Origin: Photorhabdus laumondii subsp. laumondii
GTDB taxonomy: Bacteria > Pseudomonadota > Gammaproteobacteria > Enterobacterales > Enterobacteriaceae
NCBI RefSeq assembly: GCF_003343245.1
Contig: NZ_CP024901.1
Coordinates: 868,001-932,000 of the forward strand
Reading direction: 5' to 3'
Length of the DNA stretch: 64,000 nucleotides
Both the position numbers and the translations under genes were made by a program. The notes beneath the pieces are model-generated. The model was not told where the DNA came from. It was given only the letters and a program-made list of their open reading frames with translations, and searched no databases. This document shows positions 62,606-64,000 of the stretch, piece after piece. How positions within the stretch are numbered: the first letter of the stretch is position 1; each line of letters starts with the position of its first letter.

Positions 62606-64000
62606 ATGACTAATGATATCAGCCCGTTGTTAAAGAGATTAGGTGATAAATATAACTTCACCGATAAGATAATTGAATCAGGTTATAAATCTATTTTTGA
62701 TATTATAAGAACACCCCGTCATCTATTTTTAGAGAAGTATAATTCAAATCATCAGGTAGCAGATATTTATGATACAGCAAACAGCTATGCTATACAAATA
62801 TCCCATAAATTTCGCCAGCAGCATTATATTCATAATACATATACCAGTCGTCAAGTGGACCGTAAATTTCTCCGCCAGCGTTACGTTCATAATACATATG
62901 CCAGAAGTTATTCTTCTCTTTCATTAAAAGAAGTTCCTCAATATCAATCTTTATTTCAGGATAACTGGCAGCAATATTGTCCAAATGGCGCACCGGAAGC
63001 GAATAATTCACCGGTTGCTTATTTAGCAGAGATTTATAAATTAGCGATGGATATTGAATCCAATGCGGATGCTGAGGCCATTAAAATAGATGAGCGCCGC
63101 GCTGATTTAGCGCATTTAATGCTGGATGAAGTGAGTATTAACCAGGAGATTTCAGCACTGTCCTTGGTTAATACTATGCTAAGTCAACGTTTGGAAGCTA
63201 TGTTAAAACAACAAGGAAAGACAAATTTATCCAGTTATGATCTTTTGGCTAATGTACGTTATCCATTTCAACTTCCTTATGATTATGCACAAAACCAAAT
63301 TAATCTAACATTTGATAATAGAAAACTTTTTTGTTTGAAAATGATGCAACAGACAGATAAGAGTTATCCTTATTTTCTTAAATCCAATCTGAATACTGCT
63401 AATGGAGAATTTGTCACACCTTTAGCAAATCAGCTAGGTATTTCCCAACAAAAAATAATCAATGAGCCGTTAAAACCATCTAATAAACAATTCTATCGGG
63501 ATAATTACGGTGTTAATAGTGCAGGCTTACTTGAATTGTTATCGATTTTTACTGCACAAACGGCTCTTTCTGTCGCAGAGGTTGAGCAATTATTATGTGT
63601 GAAAGGGATATCTACCAATAAAGGGGGGACATTAGAGCAAAATAATGTGAGATTATCTCAAAATGTGCTTAATTTAGGTCTACCTGCGGCTCCTTATCAT
63701 TATGGTGCCGTTTTTATTAATGGGCCGAAGGCAAAAGAGAGTGATTTCCTACATTTGTATCGTGAGTTTGTCTCAAATGATAATTTACCACAAGCGGTAA
63801 ATAAATTATCAGGTGTGAATCATGAACGCTTTGATAGGCTAAATCGCATGATACGGTTGTGGAAATGGATTAAATTGCCGGTAGATAAAATTGATTTATT
63901 GGTGACGGCAACGATGCGGGCAGAAGGGGATGCAAATAAGCAATTACAGATGAATGAGAATACCTTACGTATGCTAGGTATTTTCCATCATTGGAGCAAA
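62606..64000 (+). CDS. Tc insecticidal toxin complex A-component, TccA-like (N-terminal 465 residues; runs off the right edge)
   Basis: The frame from the ATG at 62606 (AAAGG upstream) is open to the window end. GYKSIFDIIRTPRHLFLEKY, then ANNSPVAYLAEIYKLAMDIE, ERRADLAHLMLDEVSINQEI, ANVRYPFQLPYDYAQNQI and RLNRMIRLWKWIKLPVDKIDLLVTATM...LRMLGIFHHWSK follow TccA block by block, the VRP1 domain of Tc A subunits. TccA is one half of a split A-type toxin whose partner is TccB, expected just beyond the edge. An odd 18-residue tandem duplication lies near residues 70-105. Activity of this copy cannot be judged. Confidence 0.92.
   Translation, partial: MTNDISPLLKRLGDKYNFTDKIIESGYKSIFDIIRTPRHLFLEKYNSNHQVADIYDTANSYAIQISHKFRQQHYIHNTYTSRQVDRKFLRQRYVHNTYARSYSSLSLKEVPQYQSLFQDNWQQYCPNGAPEANNSPVAYLAEIYKLAMDIESNADAEAIKIDERRADLAHLMLDEVSINQEISALSLVNTMLSQRLEAMLKQQGKTNLSSYDLLANVRYPFQLPYDYAQNQINLTFDNRKLFCLKMMQQTDKSYPYFLKSNLNTANGEFVTPLANQLGISQQKIINEPLKPSNKQFYRDNYGVNSAGLLELLSIFTAQTALSVAEVEQLLCVKGISTNKGGTLEQNNVRLSQNVLNLGLPAAPYHYGAVFINGPKAKESDFLHLYREFVSNDNLPQAVNKLSGVNHERFDRLNRMIRLWKWIKLPVDKIDLLVTATMRAEGDANKQLQMNENTLRMLGIFHHWSK

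Noticed and set aside
62790..63011. minus-strand frame with repeated GEIYG and WYMYYE-like blocks
   Set aside because: Antisense reading of the duplicated segment in the TccA-like gene, which is open for 465 codons and clearly homologous to Tc toxins.
1..64000. tRNA, rRNA, prophage or insertion-sequence transposase genes
   Set aside because: Looked for and none supported; the only recombinase is the small Fim/Mrp-type invertase.

Overview
The window looks like a chromosomal segment of Photorhabdus (Morganellaceae, insect pathogen and nematode symbiont) or a very close relative. The pointers are seven near-full-length 127-bp ERIC elements plus two fragments, a tryptophanase operon whose TnaA and TnaC resemble the Proteus type, an MR/P-type phase-variable fimbrial operon ending in an MrpJ-like regulator, and the start of a TccA-like Tc insecticidal toxin gene at the right edge. 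No rRNA, tRNA, CRISPR array or insertion sequence was seen. Genus and product names rest on motif recognition without database searches.

Region 1 (1-16313, all minus strand, AT-rich) is an apparently uncharacterised biosynthetic gene cluster. It runs from an acyl/peptidyl carrier protein through a degenerate KAS III-like protein, an acyl-CoA dehydrogenase with a small helical partner, a MATE exporter, an AMP-ligase of the type seen with exosortase-A loci, an RND pump pair, a KAS III-like enzyme, an amino-acid-type adenylation enzyme, an alpha/beta hydrolase, a transglutaminase-fold protein and a second KAS III-like enzyme. Beyond an ERIC lies a PLP-dependent decarboxylase cut by the window edge. 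Most genes overlap by 4 bp or nearly touch. The logic suggests an amino acid is activated onto a carrier protein, oxidised, condensed or transferred and exported.

Region 2 (about 17.0-19.3 kb) is a sparse junk-like stretch with a DUF4123 (type VI secretion adaptor) remnant, a pRiA4b ORF-3 family gene and an ERIC. Region 3 (19.3-28.7 kb) is an MR/P-like fimbrial operon controlled by a FimB/MrpI-type recombinase and a 319-bp invertible element with 26-bp inverted repeats. Region 4 (29.4-45.06 kb, clearly more GC-rich) is a tandem duplication of a second, different chaperone-usher operon of seven genes with three chaperones each. The two copies are near-identical in patches but carry strongly diverged major pilins.

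Region 5 (45.1-49.6 kb, minus) is a compact five-gene operon of nucleotide-metabolism look-alikes: a PriA/HisA-like barrel lacking a catalytic Asp, a phosphoribosyltransferase, a HAD phosphatase, a PurA-like enzyme with altered substrate loops, and a Nudix hydrolase. It is the best candidate here, with Region 1, for an undescribed small-molecule system. Region 6 (50.5-59.7 kb) holds a MATE pump, a small secreted protein, tnaC-tnaA-tnaB with its attenuation leader, a Tm-1-like/UPF0261 protein, a TetR regulator and a threonine-dehydratase-family enzyme. Region 7 (60.0-64.0 kb) holds a 769-residue protein with a P47/TULIP-like N-terminus and Ig-like repeats, followed by the truncated TccA-like toxin gene.
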